From contig CAVYHX010000017.1 in assembly GCA_963768415.1 (NCBI GenBank), forward strand, positions 1 to 64,000: 64,000 nt of DNA, in the 5' to 3' direction. The first letter of the stretch is position 1. Each line of letters begins with the position of its first letter. The position numbers and the translations under genes are program-made. Source of the DNA: CAVYHX01 sp963768415. Its GTDB lineage: Bacteria > Pseudomonadota > Gammaproteobacteria > UBA9214. Below, piece after piece: positions 47,811 through 57,299 of this stretch. The notes below the pieces were generated by a model. It saw nothing but the letters and a program-made list of their open reading frames with translations. It was not told where the DNA came from and made no database searches.

Positions 47811-48914
47811 ATGACTGCCACGGCTGATCACGAATACATGGCGCGTGCCCTGCAGCTGGCCGAGCGCGGCCTGTTTACCACCGATCCCAATCCGCGCGTC
47901 GGGTGCGTACTGGTCAGGGACGGAGCAATAGTCGGTGAAGGCTGGCACGAACGGGCCGGTGGGCCGCATGCGGAGGTCAATGCCCTGCAGCAGGCCGGTG
48001 CACAGGCGGCCGGTGCCACGGCCTATGTGACACTGGAACCCTGCTGCCACCAGGGACGCACGCCGCCGTGTACCACTGCCCTGATCAATGCCGGGATTGC
48101 GCGTGTTGTCGCGGGCATGGAAGACCCGAATCCGCAGGTGGCGGGCCAGGGTCTGGAGACCTTGCGGGCAGCCGGAATTGAAACCGGGTCCGGTCTGCTG
48201 GAAATCGCGGCCGCAGGGCTCAATCCCGGTTTTGTCATGCGCATGCGCCGGGCGCGACCCTGGGTGCGCCTGAAGCTGGCGATGAGTGTCGACGGCCGTA
48301 CCGCGCTGGCAAATGGCGCCAGCCAGTGGATCACCGGCCCGGCCGCACGCCGGGATGTGCACCGGCTGCGTGCCCGCAGTTCTGCCATTCTCACCGGTGT
48401 CGGGACGGTGCTGGCGGATGATCCCGCGCTGACGGCGCGACTCGATGACGTGGCGGCAGACCAGGTGCAACAGCCCCTGCGGGTGATACTGGATACGCAT
48501 TTACAGACGCCGCCCGCTGCGCAGTTACTGGACCTGCACGGCGCAACGCTCATTCTCACCGCTGCGGCGAATGCGGCTGCGGCAACGGCGCTGACCCGGC
48601 CCGGTGTTACGATCACGACGCTGCCGCAACAACGCGGGCAGCTGGATCTGGCTGCGGTGTTACAGCACCTGGGTGCTTTGGCCATAAACGAAGTCCATGT
48701 CGAGGCCGGCGCTACCCTCGCGGGGGCGCTGCTGACTGCCGGACTGGTGGACGAGCTGGTGCTCTACATGGCGCCGCATCTGCTGGGTGACACGGCGCGC
48801 GGTCTGTTTGTATTGCCGGAACTGCAACAAATGGAGGAACGGATACAGTTATCCATCAGCGACATCCGCGCCGTTGGCCAGGACTGGCGCATTACCGCGA
48901 CGGTGGCCGGTTAA
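47811..48914 (+). CDS. ribD: Bifunctional riboflavin deaminase/reductase RibD
   Basis: 367 residues; deaminates and then reduces the pyrimidine intermediate of riboflavin synthesis. N-terminal deaminase with HAEVNALQQAG and LEPCCHQGRTPPCTTALI (zinc site). C-terminal reductase with WVRLKLAMSVDGRTAL, SQWITGPAARRDVHRLRA and VHVEAGATLAGALL. Start chosen at the ATG opening MTATADHEYMARAL; an upstream ATG at 47736 would add unrelated sequence. Confidence 0.95.
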   Translation: MTATADHEYMARALQLAERGLFTTDPNPRVGCVLVRDGAIVGEGWHERAGGPHAEVNALQQAGAQAAGATAYVTLEPCCHQGRTPPCTTALINAGIARVVAGMEDPNPQVAGQGLETLRAAGIETGSGLLEIAAAGLNPGFVMRMRRARPWVRLKLAMSVDGRTALANGASQWITGPAARRDVHRLRARSSAILTGVGTVLADDPALTARLDDVAADQVQQPLRVILDTHLQTPPAAQLLDLHGATLILTAAANAAAATALTRPGVTITTLPQQRGQLDLAAVLQHLGALAINEVHVEAGATLAGALLTAGLVDELVLYMAPHLLGDTARGLFVLPELQQMEERIQLSISDIRAVGQDWRITATVAG

Positions 48915-49025
48915 TTAATTCAATTAATCAGCATCCAGGCCCGGAATCCGGGGAACGGTCACGGTATCTCTGACTAATTGAAATAATCATGTTATTGCGA
49001 AGTTTTTTTTATTCGGGTCGAAAAC

Positions 49026-49700
49026 ATGTTCACAGGAATCATACAGGCCGTGGGTACAGTGGCCACCCTGGAGCACCGGGGTGGTGACATGCGCATCGCT
49101 ATCGCTGCGGGCAAGTTGCCCATGGACGATGTCGCGCTCGGTGACAGCATCGCGGTGAGTGGCGTCTGCCTGACCGTTGTGGAAAAGAGTGCGCAGGGTT
49201 TCAGCGCCGATATCTCGGGCGAGACACTCCGGCGGACACGCCTGGGGAGCCTTCGGGTCAATGATCCCGTCAACCTGGAAAAGGCCTTGACGCTGGCCAT
49301 GCGGCTCGGCGGACACCTGGTAAGCGGACATGTCGATGGTATTGGCAGCATTCTCCGGCGCCGGGAAGACAGCCGTTCCGTCCAGTTCACGGTGCGTGCG
49401 CCGGATGAGCTGGCCCGCTATATCGCCACCAAGGGGTCGGTGTGCGCCGATGGTGTGAGCCTGACGGTCAATGACGTGGATGGGGCTGAATTCACCCTGA
49501 ATATTGTGCCTCACACCCTGGAAGAGACCACTCTGGCCGGCTGGCGCGCGGGTCAGCAGGTAAATCTCGAAGTGGATCTGATCGCGCGTTACCTGGAGCG
49601 CCTGTTGCAGGGGGATGCAGCGGCACAGCCGGGTACGGGCAACACCATTACCCGGGAAATCCTCGAAAGATTCGGGTTTACCGGTAACCAGAGCCAGTGA
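49026..49700 (+). CDS. ribE: Riboflavin synthase, alpha chain type
   Basis: 224 residues. Two lumazine-binding repeats: MFTGIIQAVGTVATLEHRGG with VSGVCLTVVEK, and LVSGHVDGIGSILRRRED with DGVSLTVNDV. Converts two 6,7-dimethyl-8-ribityllumazine into riboflavin and its pyrimidine. Symbol follows the naming used where lumazine synthase is ribH. No FMN riboswitch is visible upstream. Confidence 0.95.
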   Translation: MFTGIIQAVGTVATLEHRGGDMRIAIAAGKLPMDDVALGDSIAVSGVCLTVVEKSAQGFSADISGETLRRTRLGSLRVNDPVNLEKALTLAMRLGGHLVSGHVDGIGSILRRREDSRSVQFTVRAPDELARYIATKGSVCADGVSLTVNDVDGAEFTLNIVPHTLEETTLAGWRAGQQVNLEVDLIARYLERLLQGDAAAQPGTGNTITREILERFGFTGNQSQ

Positions 49701-49876
49701 TCTTCCGTGAACACCGGGAGTCAATCATGGATAATGCAACGCTATCGGTTGCTCCAGAGAATATGTAGGTTGGGCAAAGCATAGCGTGCCCGACAACGCA
49801 GACTGTTGCTCTGTTGTGCAGGGCCGCGATGGGCATCCTGCCATCTCGCGGCACATTACCGGAACCGGTTAACAGA

Positions 49877-50990
49877 ATGTTATTGAACACAGCTGAAGAA
49901 ATTATCGAAGAGATCCGTGCGGGGCGTATGGTCATCCTGATGGATGACGAGGATCGTGAGAACGAGGGTGACCTCGTCATGGCGGCGAGCCATGCGCGCC
50001 CCGAGGATATCAACTTCATGGCCAGTCACGGCCGCGGACTGATCTGTCTGACCCTGACGCGGGAACGTTGCGAGCAGCTGGCACTGCCCCTGATGGTGCG
50101 CCATAACGTTTCCCTGCACTCAACCAATTTTACGCTTTCCATCGAGGCGGCCGAGGGTGTCACCACCGGCATATCGGCCCAGGACCGTGCACGCACCATC
50201 CAGGCAGCCGTCAGTCCGGATGCCTGTCCGCAGGATATCGTTCAACCCGGCCATATCTTTCCGTTGATGGCGCAACCCGGCGGCGTCCTGAACCGCGCCG
50301 GCCATACCGAGGCCGGTTGCGACCTGGCCCGGCTGGCCGGGCTGGAACCTGCCGCAGTCATCGTGGAGATCTTGAACGAAGACGGGACCATGGCGCGGCG
50401 CCCGGACCTGGAAATCTACGCACAGCGGCACGGGCTCAAGATCGGGACGATTGAAGACCTGATTCGTTATCGCATAGAAAACGAGAAAACGGTTGAGCGG
50501 GTGGCGGAAGTTGACCTGGCGACGGAGCATGGCGTGTTCCGCGCCTATGCCTACCATGACTCCATCGATGGTGCGACGCATCTGGCACTCAAGATGGGCG
50601 ATATACAGCCGGATGAGCCGACCCTGGTGCGTGTGCACATGCTGAATACACTGGGCGATCTGGTCGATGCGCGCACCGAAGACTACGGCTGGCCGCTGCG
50701 GGATGCCCTGGCGTGTATCGCGCGGGCGGGCAAGGGCCTGGTCGTCATTCTGCGCTGGGAAGATACGCCGGAGGAACTGGTGGAGCGGATAAAGGCGTAT
50801 CATATGCCCGCGGAGGAAGCAGCAGAAACTGGCACACAGGGAACCGGACGAGCTGCGTACCTACGGTGTCGGTGCGCAAATCATTGCGGATGTGGGTGTA
50901 CGCAGGATGCGCGTGCTCAGTGCGCCCAAGATCGTGCACGGCATCGCCGGCTTCGGGCTGGAAGTGGTCGAGTATGTGCCGTGCGAGTGA
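49877..50990 (+). CDS. ribBA: DHBP synthase fused to degenerate GTP cyclohydrolase II domain (frameshifted)
   Basis: About 371 residues. The N-terminal RibB domain makes 3,4-dihydroxybutanone phosphate: MDDEDRENEGDLVMAA (metal-binding acids), HGRGLICLTLT and RAGHTEAGCDLARLAGL. The second half is RibA-like (GVFRAYAYHDSIDGATHLAL, VRVHMLNTLGDLVDA), but the zinc-binding cysteines of GTP cyclohydrolase II are missing, so only RibB activity is expected. One extra G near 50818 shifts the frame; the true C terminus ends at 50990 (FGLEVVEYVPCE). A separate ribA is presumably elsewhere. Confidence 0.93.
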
Positions 50991-51007
50991 TTTTAGTATG
51001 ACAGTGA

Positions 51008-51135
51008 AGTAACCCCATAAACTCCCTCTCCCTCAGGGAGAGGGTTGGGGGAGAGGGGATCGAATAGAGACACGGTCTTGATTCTTATATCCCCTCATCC
51101 TGTCCTTCTCCCGGAGGGAGAAGGGACGCACCGTT
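51008..51135. repeat. CCCTCTCCC-type palindromic repeat pair
   Basis: CTCCCTCTCCCTCAGGGAGA with GGGTTGGGGGAGAGGGGA, then an inverted partner CCCCTCATCCTGTCCTTCTC with GGAGGGAGAAGGGAC. Similar pairs lie at 53721-53882 and 62922-63026. Confidence 0.85.
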
Positions 51136-51252
51136 TTTTGTGTAGTGATTAGGTTATGTGTGGGGTCTTTAAAATGTATCCCGGATTCCGCTGTGTTTGA
51201 TCCGGGCTACGTTATTTGTTCGTCGGGTACTGGTTGATACAGGAATCTATAC

Positions 51253-51729
51253 ATGGGTGATATAACAGTAAAGGAAGGTGAGCTGGTGATTCGCGATGCG
51301 CGCATCGCGCTGCTGGTATCCCGCTTTAACAGCTTTGTTGTCGACAGTTTGCTGGCAGGTGCACTGGACACATTGAAGCGTCACGGCGCGGACGAACGTG
51401 ACCTGGTGATTGTCAGGGTGCCGGGCGCCTACGAGATGCCACTCGCAGCACAACGCCTGGCGGCAGGCAAACGCTATGATGCGATTATCGCACTGGGCGC
51501 CGTAATTCGCGGCGGCACACCGCATTTCGAGTATGTTGCCGGGGAGTGCACCAGGGGCCTGTCCTCCGTGTCGATGAAATACGATGTCCCGGTAGCCTTT
51601 GGCGTGTTGACTGTCGACACTATCGAGCAGGCCATCGAGCGAGCCGGTACCAAGGCCGGCAACAAGGGTGCCGAGGCTGCCATGTCAGCCATCGAGATGA
51701 TCAACCTGTTGCGTGGTCTGGACAGCTGA
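51253..51729 (+). CDS. ribH: 6,7-dimethyl-8-ribityllumazine synthase
   Basis: 158 residues. LLVSRFNSFVVDSLLAGAL, VRVPGAYEMPLAAQRLA, ALGAVIRGGTPHFEYVAGEC and FGVLTVDTIEQAIERAG are standard. Condenses the RibD product with dihydroxybutanone phosphate. nusB begins 17 bases after its stop. Confidence 0.97.
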   Translation: MGDITVKEGELVIRDARIALLVSRFNSFVVDSLLAGALDTLKRHGADERDLVIVRVPGAYEMPLAAQRLAAGKRYDAIIALGAVIRGGTPHFEYVAGECTRGLSSVSMKYDVPVAFGVLTVDTIEQAIERAGTKAGNKGAEAAMSAIEMINLLRGLDS

Positions 51730-51745
51730 CAGTAACGATATCGCG

Positions 51746-52201
51746 ATGACGTTTTCCGCACATGCGCGTTCCCGCGCACGCCGTCTTGCCATGCAGGCAC
51801 TCTATCAATGGGACCTCTCGGGCGCGGACATGGCCGAGATCCGGAGCCAGTTTGCGGAACAGGAGGATTTCAGCAAGGCTGATGCGGCTTATTTCACCGG
51901 CCTGCTGAATGAGGTCGTCACGCATGCCGAAGCAATAGATAGCACGATCTCGGGGAATATCGACCGGCCATTCAAACAGCTCGATCCGGTCGAGCGTGCC
52001 ATCCTGCGCCTGGCCACTTACGAATTGCTGTACCGCACGGATGTGCCTTTCCGGGTAGTGATCGACGAGGCAGTGTCGCTCACAAAGAAATTCGGTGCCG
52101 AGCAGGGCCATTCTTTTGTCAACGGTGTACTCGACAAGACCGCACACCAGCATCGTCCGGATGAATGTACGCGAGTGAGCAACAGGGTCAGCGATCGCTA
52201 A
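51746..52201 (+). CDS. nusB: Transcription antitermination factor NusB
   Basis: 151 residues. ARRLAMQALYQWDLSG, DRPFKQLDPVERAILRLATY and VDEAVSLTKKFG-type block IDEAVSLTKKFGAEQGHSFV. All-helical RNA-binding protein acting with NusE on rRNA antitermination. The ATG at 51746 gives the family N terminus MTFSAHARSRARRLA. Confidence 0.97.
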   Translation: MTFSAHARSRARRLAMQALYQWDLSGADMAEIRSQFAEQEDFSKADAAYFTGLLNEVVTHAEAIDSTISGNIDRPFKQLDPVERAILRLATYELLYRTDVPFRVVIDEAVSLTKKFGAEQGHSFVNGVLDKTAHQHRPDECTRVSNRVSDR

Positions 52202-52209
52202 AACCGGGT

Positions 52210-53190
52210 ATGTCTACATCCGAGTTCGATATTATCCGCCAGTATTTTACACGCGCGCGCGCCGGCCGTGCGGATGTGGTGCTGGGTATCGGGGACGATG
52301 CGGCCCTGTTGACGGTGCCGCCCGAAGCGGAGCTGGTTGTCGGTATCGACACACTGGTGGCCGGGGTGCACTTTTCCACTGCCACTGCAGCGGCGGCAAT
52401 CGGCCACAAGGCGCTGGCCGTCAATCTCAGTGATCTTGCCGCGATGGGTGCGGAACCTGCCTGGGCCACCCTGGCACTGACCCTGCCCGAATACGATCCC
52501 GTTTGGCTGGAACAGTTCGCTGATGCTTTTTTTGCACTCGCCGACCGCTATGCGGTGCAGCTGGTCGGTGGCGATACCACGCAGGGTCCACTGACCGTTA
52601 CTGTCCAGGCACACGGATTCGTTTCTCGCGGGCAGGCTGTGTGCCGCCGCGGTGCACAGCCGGGTGACAGGGTGTATGTCACGGGTACCCTGGGTGATGC
52701 CGGACTGGCATTGCAGCTGGGGGAATCCGCGCCTGCGTCACTGCAGCGGCGCCTCGATTATCCCGAACCGCGTATCGAAGCCGGTTTGTTAATGCGCAAG
52801 CATGCCAGCGCCGCTATCGATATCTCCGATGGACTGCTGGCGGACCTGGGGCATCTGCTGGCAGCCGATGCGCTGGGCGCCGTGGTGCAGGTCGATGCAC
52901 TGCCGCGCTCGGCTGACTTTGTGGCTGCAATGCAGCAATCGGGCGCCGCACAAGAGGCACGCTTCCATGATTTGGCGTTAAGCGCCGGGGATGATTACGA
53001 ACTGTGTATTACCGTTCCGGAACCGCACTGTGCGGCACTGGAGGCATCGCTTGGCGCGCTGTCCTGCGGTTGTACCTGTATCGGCAGTATCGAGGCTGCG
53101 CCCGGCATTGTCTGTTATCGGGACGGCGGGGCGCGCTACCAGCCAGCCAGTACCGGTTACCGGCATTTTTCCGGGGCTGGCCATGACTGA
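52210..53190 (+). CDS. thiL: Thiamine-monophosphate kinase
   Basis: 326 residues. MSTSEFDIIRQYFTR, VVLGIGDDAALLTVP, VGIDTLVAGVHF, AVNLSDLAAMGAEPAWATLA, LVGGDTTQGPLTVTVQAHG and AAIDISDGLLADLGHLL are characteristic. Makes thiamine diphosphate from the monophosphate. Start chosen at the ATG opening the family motif; the stop overlaps the start of pgpA. Confidence 0.96.
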   Translation: MSTSEFDIIRQYFTRARAGRADVVLGIGDDAALLTVPPEAELVVGIDTLVAGVHFSTATAAAAIGHKALAVNLSDLAAMGAEPAWATLALTLPEYDPVWLEQFADAFFALADRYAVQLVGGDTTQGPLTVTVQAHGFVSRGQAVCRRGAQPGDRVYVTGTLGDAGLALQLGESAPASLQRRLDYPEPRIEAGLLMRKHASAAIDISDGLLADLGHLLAADALGAVVQVDALPRSADFVAAMQQSGAAQEARFHDLALSAGDDYELCITVPEPHCAALEASLGALSCGCTCIGSIEAAPGIVCYRDGGARYQPASTGYRHFSGAGHD

Positions 53191-53659
53191 AAAGCTTTCC
53201 GCCCGTTTGTTGCTGCATCCGCTGGATTGCCTCGCGCTGGGATGCGGCAGTGGCCTGGTCCCGCATGCGCCGGGGACGGCCGGTACACTGGCGGCCGTGC
53301 CGCTATTCCTGCTGGTGCAACCGTTGTCACCGGTCTGGTACCTGACACTGCTCGCGGCACTGTTTCTGGCCGGTATTCCGCTGTGTGCGCACACCGCGAC
53401 GCGTCTGGGCGTGCATGACCACCCGGCCATAGTCTGGGATGAGATAGTGGGTTACCTGGTAACGATGGCGTTTGCCCCGGCCGGCTGGCAGTGGGTGGCG
53501 GCCGGTTTCGTCCTGTTCCGGTTTTTCGACATCGTCAAACCCTGGCCGATCCGCTGGTGTGACAAACAGGTGCACGGCGGGCTGGGCATTATGCTCGATG
53601 ATCTGCTGGCGGGTGTGTTTGCGGCGGTTGTGTTACAGGTGCTGGTTGTTGTGGTGTAG
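53183..53659 (+). CDS. pgpA: Phosphatidylglycerophosphatase A
   Basis: 158 residues, membrane protein with about four segments. CGSGLVPHAPGTAGTLAAV and DHPAIVWDEIVGYLV are active-site blocks; FFDIVKPWPIRWCDKQVHGG and IMLDDLLAGVFAAVVLQ follow. Dephosphorylates phosphatidylglycerol phosphate. Overlaps thiL by eight bases, showing translational coupling. Confidence 0.96.
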   Translation: MTEKLSARLLLHPLDCLALGCGSGLVPHAPGTAGTLAAVPLFLLVQPLSPVWYLTLLAALFLAGIPLCAHTATRLGVHDHPAIVWDEIVGYLVTMAFAPAGWQWVAAGFVLFRFFDIVKPWPIRWCDKQVHGGLGIMLDDLLAGVFAAVVLQVLVVVV

Positions 53660-53720
53660 GGAGCTACGTTTTTTTTCGCCTGACACCGGTATGTAAATAT
53701 TGCAACCTTCAAACAGAGCA

Positions 53721-53882
53721 TTCCCTCTCCCTCAGGGAGAGGGCCAGGGAGAGGGGATAATATTTACATGTTTCGAATGGAACAGCGCTGGCAGGCAGCC
53801 GACCGATGCTGACAGACAAGGTGAAAACGACTTAATTGAAGTCCCCTCTCCCCAACCCTCTCCCGGGGGGAGAGGGGGCGAG
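53721..53882. repeat. CCCTCTCCC-type palindromic repeat pair
   Basis: Two arms: CCCTCTCCCTCAGGGAGAGG near 53723 and, inverted, CCCCTCTCCCCAACCCTCTC near 53842, in the gap between convergent pgpA and the amidotransferase gene. Confidence 0.85.
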
Positions 53883-53950
53883 ACCAGCGACAATCCATAA
53901 TTTCTGCAGACGGACCCATGATTCAAACGGTCTGCGCGCATTAGTCTTTC

Positions 53951-54658
53951 TCAACCATTAACCACTGCCACCAGCCAGCGCTGGTACAAACCATCGGCAA
54001 CACCTTGCAGCGCAGCGATGCGTGTATCAAGGTCTTCAGTCATCTGTGCAGCGGTCTGCACACTTGCGGCGGGATCATCGAGCTCACCCTTGTACAGCTC
54101 GGCCCACTCGCGCACCATGGGGGCCGTCATTTCCACATGACACTGCAGGGCCAGGATGTTGTCGAGCGCGAACGCCTGGTGGGGGCAGTAATCGTTTTCC
54201 AGGATGACCGCAGCGCCTTTCGGGATGGAGAAGGTTTCACCGTGCCAGTGAAACAGCTCGGCACCGTCCGGCATGGTGTCCACCCAGCTGGCCGCGGCCG
54301 GATTGACAGTCTTGTGTACCGGGTGCCAGCCGATTTCACGCACCGGGTTGGCGGTGACGCTGCCTCCCAGTGCCTTGCTGATGAGCTGGCCGCCGAGGCA
54401 ATGGCCCAGCACGGGCAGGCCGTGGTCACGTGCCGCGCGGATCAGGGTCAGCTCCTGTTCGATCCAGGGCAGTGCGTCATTGACACTCATGGGCCCGCCC
54501 ATGAAGACCAGGCCGGAGCACCCATCGATGGAATCCGGCAGCGCTTCCTCCCGGTCGATGGCGATGGTTTTGTAGGGAATGCCCTGCCGGTCGAGGACCG
54601 CGGCCAGGTAGCCGGGCCCTTCGCAGCCGATATGGCGAAAAATATACAGAGGTTTCAT
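53951..54658 (-). CDS. Class I glutamine amidotransferase-like protein (GMP synthase subunit type)
   Basis: 235 residues. GLVFMGGPMSVNDALPWIEQ, the nucleophile in PVLGHCLGGQLISKALGG, HWHGETFSIPKGA and ALQCHVEMT (catalytic His, Glu) complete a Cys-His-Glu triad. A stand-alone GATase1 domain of the GuaA-like group; some members act on gamma-glutamyl substrates. Substrate unknown. Divergent from the retropepsin-like gene. Confidence 0.88.
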   Translation of the reverse strand: MKPLYIFRHIGCEGPGYLAAVLDRQGIPYKTIAIDREEALPDSIDGCSGLVFMGGPMSVNDALPWIEQELTLIRAARDHGLPVLGHCLGGQLISKALGGSVTANPVREIGWHPVHKTVNPAAASWVDTMPDGAELFHWHGETFSIPKGAAVILENDYCPHQAFALDNILALQCHVEMTAPMVREWAELYKGELDDPAASVQTAAQMTEDLDTRIAALQGVADGLYQRWLVAVVNG

Positions 54659-54691
54659 AATAAGCAGCCACTCTTCAACGGATTCGAGATG

Positions 54692-55348
54692 ATGTCAGTA
54701 TCCGGAATTACGCGCCAGCTCGCGGTGTTTTGCCTGGCAGGGCTTGCGCTGGCAGTGCAGGCGGCGCCGGATGTGCGCGTTGTCGGCCTGTTCAATGCCC
54801 GGGCCGTGGTGCTCATCGACGGCAGGCAGCGCCTGCTGAAAGTCGGGCAGACCAGCCCCGAGGGCGTCAAACTGATCTCCGCGACCAGCGAATCCGCGGT
54901 GCTGGAGGTCGACGGGGAGCGGATCACCGGGACCCTCGACGGCCGCATCAGTGCGCGCACGCGCACGGCTGCTGTGAAGGAGTTCCAGGTGTGGCGCGAT
55001 ACCCGCGGAATGTATACCACGGTGGGCAGCATCAATGGCCTGACGGTGTCGTTTCTCGTCGATACCGGTGCGACGCAGGTGGCAATGAATGCGGCGGCTG
55101 CGCGGCGTCTGGGTATCGATTTCCGCGTTATCGGCACGCCAGCGGTGGTCAAGACCGCATCCGGTGTGGAAAAAGCATGGTCGGTATTACTGGCAAGCGT
55201 CAAGGTGGGTGACATTATGCTGCGCCGCGTCGAGGCGGTGGTACTCGATGGCGCACAGCCCGAACAGGTCCTGCTGGGCATGTCATTTCTCGGCAAGCTG
55301 GAGATCGACCACGACGGGCACCTGATGACATTGCGGCAGAAATACTGA
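54692..55348 (+). CDS. Exported retropepsin-like aspartic protease, TIGR02281 type
   Basis: About 218 residues. Signal peptide to about LAVQA/APD, then an N-terminal region (VGLFNARAVVLIDGRQRLL) and a retropepsin domain with catalytic Asp in VSFLVDTGATQVAMNAAAA, flap-like VVKTASGVEKAW and VLLGMSFLGKLEIDHDGHLM. Single Asp per chain, so it should act as a dimer. Periplasmic. An ATG just upstream (54689) is equally likely. Confidence 0.85.
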   Translation: MSVSGITRQLAVFCLAGLALAVQAAPDVRVVGLFNARAVVLIDGRQRLLKVGQTSPEGVKLISATSESAVLEVDGERITGTLDGRISARTRTAAVKEFQVWRDTRGMYTTVGSINGLTVSFLVDTGATQVAMNAAAARRLGIDFRVIGTPAVVKTASGVEKAWSVLLASVKVGDIMLRRVEAVVLDGAQPEQVLLGMSFLGKLEIDHDGHLMTLRQKY

Positions 55349-55382
55349 GCGCACGCTCAGCGGGAGAGGTGACAGGACCGGG

Positions 55383-56201
55383 TCAGGCGCCGTGCTTGAC
55401 GTGCTCAATCAGGGCGTAGGCGGAATGATTGTGGATTGATTCGAAGTTTTCGGACTCAACGGTATAGGCCGCAATGCGGTCATCCTTGTTCAGGCGGGTT
55501 GCAATGTCCCGCACCACGTCTTCGACGAACTTGGGGTTGTTGTAGGCCTTTTCGGTGACGTACTTTTCATCGGGACGCTTGAGCAGGCCATAGAGTTCAC
55601 TGGACGCCTCGTCCTCGACCAGGTCGATCAGGTCCTCGATCCAGACGAAGCCGCTGGTCTCGGCGCTGATAGTCACGTGCGCGCGCTGGTTGTGTGCGCC
55701 GTAATCCGAGATCTTTTTCGAACAGGGGCACAAACTGGTGACCGGGACGACGACCTTGATGTTCATCCTGGTTGCACCGTTGACAAATTCCCCGATCAGG
55801 CTGACGTCGTAGTCCATCAGGCTCTCTACGCCGGAAACCGGAGCCTGTTTATTGATGAAGTAGTGAAAATTCATTTCGATATGACCGGAATCGGCTTCCA
55901 GTCGTTCGGTCATTTCGTGCAACATCTCCCGAAAGGAATCGACCGTTATTTCCCGTTCATGCAGGTTCAGGATTTCCACGAACCGTGACATGTGCGTGCC
56001 CTTGAAATTATGGGGCAGGTTGACGTACATGTTGAAGCTGGCGATGGTGTGCTGTTCGCCGCCGGACCGGTCCAGTACCCGGACCGGGTGACGGATATCC
56101 TTGATGCCGACCTTGTCGATCGGTAGCTGCCGGGTATCGGCGCTGGCTTGTACATCAGCGATGGTATCGGGTTTCTGCTGCGCCCGCTGTGTGGTCTTCA
56201 T
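55383..56201 (-). CDS. folE2: GTP cyclohydrolase IB
   Basis: 272 residues. Catalyses the first step of folate and tetrahydropterin synthesis in place of FolE, with relaxed metal requirement. VPVTSLCPCSKKISDYGAHN holds the conserved Cys; FKGTHMSRFVEILNLHE and HNHSAYALIEH are other family blocks. It lies downstream of ispA on the same strand, 190 bases away. In several gammaproteobacteria dxs stands between the two; here it does not. Confidence 0.96.
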   Translation of the reverse strand: MKTTQRAQQKPDTIADVQASADTRQLPIDKVGIKDIRHPVRVLDRSGGEQHTIASFNMYVNLPHNFKGTHMSRFVEILNLHEREITVDSFREMLHEMTERLEADSGHIEMNFHYFINKQAPVSGVESLMDYDVSLIGEFVNGATRMNIKVVVPVTSLCPCSKKISDYGAHNQRAHVTISAETSGFVWIEDLIDLVEDEASSELYGLLKRPDEKYVTEKAYNNPKFVEDVVRDIATRLNKDDRIAAYTVESENFESIHNHSAYALIEHVKHGA

Positions 56202-56393
56202 CTGGGGATCGGGTCCGTAGTGCCGGTGGATTCGGGGAGAGATAGCCTACCTGCCAGCGCAAGGTCTGCACACCCGCAAGATGGGGTATCCGTGGACTTG
56301 CCTGCATGCCCACCCGAATTCCTGAGTAACTGGGTAGGATACTACCTCACCGAGCCGGTCTGTGCAACGCGGCCAGCCGGAAAATATTGAATA

Positions 56394-57299
56394 TTATCTT
56401 TGTCTTTCAATGATATAAGAAGATATCCAGCGCAGGGGGTCAGCCCGCGCATCCATTCCGGCCAGGCTGTCCATGGCTTCTGTGTGCAGCTCGGCGGCGC
56501 GTTCCCGGGCGCCTTCCAGGCCGATCAGTGCCGGATAGGTCGGTTTCAGGCGGGTGGCATCCATGCCGGGGTGTTTGCCGAGTTCGGCAGCCTCGCCCTC
56601 GACATCGAGGATGTCGTCGCGGATCTGAAATGCCAGGCCGATGCATTTGGCGTAATGGTCGAGTTTCTCCTGCAGGGTTTCATCGCGGGTTTTTCCGCAT
56701 AGTACGCCCAGCATGACGCTGGCACGGATCAGGGCGCCGGTCTTGTGGATGTGCATATCCTCGAGCTCGGCAATATCCAGTTGCCGGCCGGTTGCCGCCA
56801 GGTCGATGGCCTGGCCACCGGCCATGCCCCGCGAACCGGCAGCGAGGGCAAGTGCGCTGATCATGCGGACCCGGGTACTGTCATCGACCTGCAAGCCCTT
56901 GTCGTGTGCCAGCACATAGAATGCCAGGGACTGCAGGGCATCTCCCGCCAGGATCGCGCTGGCTTCATCAAACGCCCGATGACAGCTCGGTTTCCCGCGG
57001 CGCAGATCATCGTCGTCCATGGCCGGCAGGTCATCATGTATGAGGGAATAGGCGTGCAGCAGTTCCACCGCGCAGGCCGGGCAATCCAGCAGGTTCTGCG
57101 GAGCGTCGCTGGCAAGACCACTGGCATACACCAGGGTGGCGCGGACGCGCTTGCCGCCGCGCAGCGTCGAGTAGCGCATGGCCTTGTGCAGCTGAAAAGG
57201 GTGGGTGGTGGCGGGCGGCAGCCAGGTGTCGAGTGCTTCCTCGAGGCGTTGGTGGCATTGCGCCAGAAACGCACCAAAGGGGGATTCAGGCGTCTTCAC
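56394..57299 (-). CDS. ispA: Farnesyl diphosphate synthase
   Basis: About 301 residues from a GTG overlapping the end of xseB. Prenyltransferase motifs: first Asp-rich LIHDDLPAMDDDDLRRGK, second FQIRDDILDVEGE, plus GGKRVRATLVYASG and GMAGGQAIDL. Makes geranyl and farnesyl diphosphate for quinones and undecaprenyl phosphate. Overlap with xseB shows coupling. Confidence 0.96.
   Translation of the reverse strand: MKTPESPFGAFLAQCHQRLEEALDTWLPPATTHPFQLHKAMRYSTLRGGKRVRATLVYASGLASDAPQNLLDCPACAVELLHAYSLIHDDLPAMDDDDLRRGKPSCHRAFDEASAILAGDALQSLAFYVLAHDKGLQVDDSTRVRMISALALAAGSRGMAGGQAIDLAATGRQLDIAELEDMHIHKTGALIRASVMLGVLCGKTRDETLQEKLDHYAKCIGLAFQIRDDILDVEGEAAELGKHPGMDATRLKPTYPALIGLEGARERAAELHTEAMDSLAGMDARADPLRWISSYIIERQR

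Noticed and set aside
47715..49025. FMN riboswitch upstream of ribD or ribE
   Set aside because: The conserved RFN core sequences are not present before either gene.
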